NCBI GenBank assembly: GCA_024579835.1
Contig: CP102060.1
Coordinates: 1,897,558 to 1,961,557 of the forward strand
Length of the DNA: 64,000 nucleotides
From: Clostridiaceae bacterium HFYG-1003
Lineage (GTDB): Bacteria > Bacillota > Clostridia > Clostridiales > Clostridiaceae
Direction: 5' to 3'
Of this stretch, positions 62,759 through 64,000 are shown in pieces. Each line of letters starts with the position of its first letter. Position 1 is the stretch's first letter. A program made the translations under genes and the position numbers. The notes under the pieces are model-generated. The model was not told where the DNA came from, searched no databases, and saw only the letters and a program-made list of their open reading frames with translations.

Positions 62759-63050
62759 CTTCCACCTCAATGACCGACGGGACCAGAAGATAGTCTTCCA
62801 CCCGTTCCGGCGCGTTCAATAACGCCTTGTCCGCGCCGATTTCACCGGTCACTTCATCTGTCCTGAACCGGTTTTCGATATAGACCGGGTTCAGCGTCAG
62901 CCCGACGCCTTCCAGCGGCAGGGACTGCAGTTCTTCCACATACTTGAGTATGTTGTTCAAATCCTTGATCAGACCGTCCTTTTCATTCTCTCCGAACGAA
63001 AGACGAGCCAGATCAGCAATATGTTCTACGTCTTTGATTGTTACCGACAT
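62745..63050 (-). CDS. gatC: Aspartyl/glutamyl-tRNA amidotransferase subunit C
   Basis: 101 aa. TIKDVEHIADLARLSFGENE and LNNILKYVEELQSL are typical. It wraps around GatA and GatB and stabilises the complex. 22 bp after yajQ, so probably the same operon. Confidence 0.96.
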   Translation of the reverse strand: MSVTIKDVEHIADLARLSFGENEKDGLIKDLNNILKYVEELQSLPLEGVGLTLNPVYIENRFRTDEVTGEIGADKALLNAPERVEDYLLVPSVIEVEDGEY

Positions 63051-63072
63051 TGCATGCTCCTATTTATAAAAA

Positions 63073-63564
63073 TTAACGGTAGTTGGTGAACTGGACGGCG
63101 AAGTCAAAATCCTGTGCTTTCAAGGCCGCGATAGCTGCCTGCAGGTCATCCTTGTTCTTTCCCGTGACCCGAACGCTGTCGCCCTGGATCGTCGCCTGAA
63201 CCTTCAGCTTCAGATCCTTGATGGTGCTGGTAATTTTCTTGGTCTGTTCCTTGTCCAGACCAATCTGCAGGTCAATATCCTGTTTGACCCGACCGCCCAG
63301 GGAAGGAACGATCTTGCCGTATTTCAGGGATTTGATGTTGATGCCCCGCTTGACCAGTTTGCCCTCGAACATATCGATGACGTTGCGCAGTTTCATGTCG
63401 TCCGTCGTATCGATGTGGATCACCTGATCCTTGCGCTCGATGGTGGTATTGGATCCCTTGAAGTCAAACCGGGTTGTGATTTCCCGTTCTGTCTGATTCA
63501 GGGCGTTGTCGACTTCCTGCAGATCCACCTGTGATACTACGTCAAATGATGCTTCTTTTGCCAT
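63073..63564 (-). CDS. YajQ-family nucleotide-binding protein
   Basis: 163 aa from the ATG at 63564 (GGAG upstream); the frame extends further but without a site. ASFDVVSQVDLQEVDNALNQTEREITTRFDFKGS and the C-terminal VQATIQGDSVRVTGKNKDDLQAAIA are the family pattern, with two ferredoxin-like domains. Members bind nucleotides, c-di-GMP in Xanthomonas, but the role in Clostridia is unclear. Confidence 0.94.
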   Translation of the reverse strand: MAKEASFDVVSQVDLQEVDNALNQTEREITTRFDFKGSNTTIERKDQVIHIDTTDDMKLRNVIDMFEGKLVKRGINIKSLKYGKIVPSLGGRVKQDIDLQIGLDKEQTKKITSTIKDLKLKVQATIQGDSVRVTGKNKDDLQAAIAALKAQDFDFAVQFTNYR

Positions 63565-63666
63565 ATTGAAACTCCTTTTCCATCGGACTGTCGGGGTCTG
63601 GCCCGGTCCGTTCTTCAGATTTAAATTTAAAATTTCTTCGTAAGTAATTTCATTACGATTCTTCAA

Positions 63667-63771
63667 AAATCCAGCCCATTGCAGGATCTGTTGTGCGATG
63701 CATGATATTCACGTGCCTTCAGACACTATCCGGTCTTTGACCCAGGTTATTTCCGGATCGAACCAGGGAAG
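63667..63771. other. Short gap upstream of yajQ
   Basis: 105 bp with no clear promoter match. A YajQ-GatCAB transcript could start here. Confidence 0.3.
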
Positions 63772-64000
63772 CTAGAACACCGGCGTTGTTAAAAGGTAAG
63801 CCGCAATCAAAGCCAGGATGAGAAAAAGGATCCCATGGATCTTGTACACCGGATAAACTCTGGCATCCAGGAAATTGCGCAGGCTCCAAATGCTGAAGGT
63901 AGCCAGCAGCACCGCGATCAGGGTCTTGGCTGTCATGAACAGATCCGTAACCCATATGTAGAACGTGGACAGGAATGTCATGATCACCGTGAAGATCGCA
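63772..64000 (-). CDS. Small membrane protein, 5' end outside the window
   Basis: At least 71 residues. Two or three hydrophobic helices: IMTFLSTFYIWVTDLFMTAKTLIAVLLATFSIWSL, then KIHGILFLILALIAAYLLTTPVF. The frame is open to the window edge, so a GTG at 63987 may not be the true start. No family recognised. Confidence 0.6.
   Translation of the reverse strand, partial: AIFTVIMTFLSTFYIWVTDLFMTAKTLIAVLLATFSIWSLRNFLDARVYPVYKIHGILFLILALIAAYLLTTPVF

Overview
The window is a chromosomal segment of a Gram-positive anaerobe-type Firmicute, most likely class Clostridia. The grounds are two complete rRNA operons whose 16S reads like the Clostridiales, strong GGAGG-type ribosome sites before almost every gene, GatCAB for Asn/Gln-tRNA amidation, an ECF-type S component, a PTS IIA protein, a type I pullulanase and Clostridia-typical IS families. 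I cannot name the species from sequence alone. Base composition is even through most of the window. The exception is an AT-rich patch at about 40.4-42.3 kb, which looks foreign.

Layout. 0-23.6 kb is a housekeeping and metabolic stretch: a glutaredoxin-like protein, HtrA protease, TsaD, a divergent RusA-type nuclease plus GNAT pair, a three-gene histidine-degradation block (FAD oxidoreductase, HutI, FtcD), a charged protein of unknown function, a lipid kinase, a lipoprotein/histidine kinase/response regulator module, PTS IIA, an ECF S component, a hemolysin III family protein, pullulanase, an alpha/beta hydrolase, and a SWIM/SNF2 helicase pair. 23.8-37.0 kb holds two tandem, nearly identical 16S-23S-5S operons, both on the minus strand. 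Between them lie a small lipoprotein gene and a decayed IS91-like transposase. 37.3-44.5 kb is an accessory island between an intact PAP2-type membrane phosphatase gene and a 5'-truncated second copy of it. It contains a complete IS3-family element, two IS630 remnants, a DUF6431/integrase-type transposon remnant, and an AT-rich two-gene cargo (a frameshifted Amidase_6 gene and a lipoprotein). 44.6-51.7 kb is again conserved: ABC exporter, GlpQ-like phosphodiesterase, Ndk, a ThyA-DHFR-HAD operon, a cell-wall amidase and a nitrilase-family hydrolase. A complete IS1634-like element (51.8-53.4 kb) is followed by a ten-gene tRNA array. After a 400-bp leader and a DadA-like FAD oxidoreductase come two minus-strand operons: AIR-synthase-like/RNase PH/RdgB/phosphodiesterase and YajQ/GatC/GatA/GatB.

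How the genes fit together. Translation dominates: rRNA, ten tRNAs, GatCAB, TsaD and RNase PH. Nucleotide hygiene and supply are represented by Ndk, ThyA, DHFR and RdgB. Envelope and stress functions are HtrA, the two-component module with its overlapping lipoprotein, the lipid kinase and PAP2. I found no CRISPR array and no clearly new multi-gene defence system. The most unusual material is (i) the island bracketed by PAP2 gene copies, (ii) several degenerate short-period tandem repeats in intergenic DNA (6 bp and 12 bp periods), (iii) an inverted repeat that brackets the promoter of the first gene, and (iv) a RusA-type resolvase with a C-terminal zinc ribbon outside any visible prophage.
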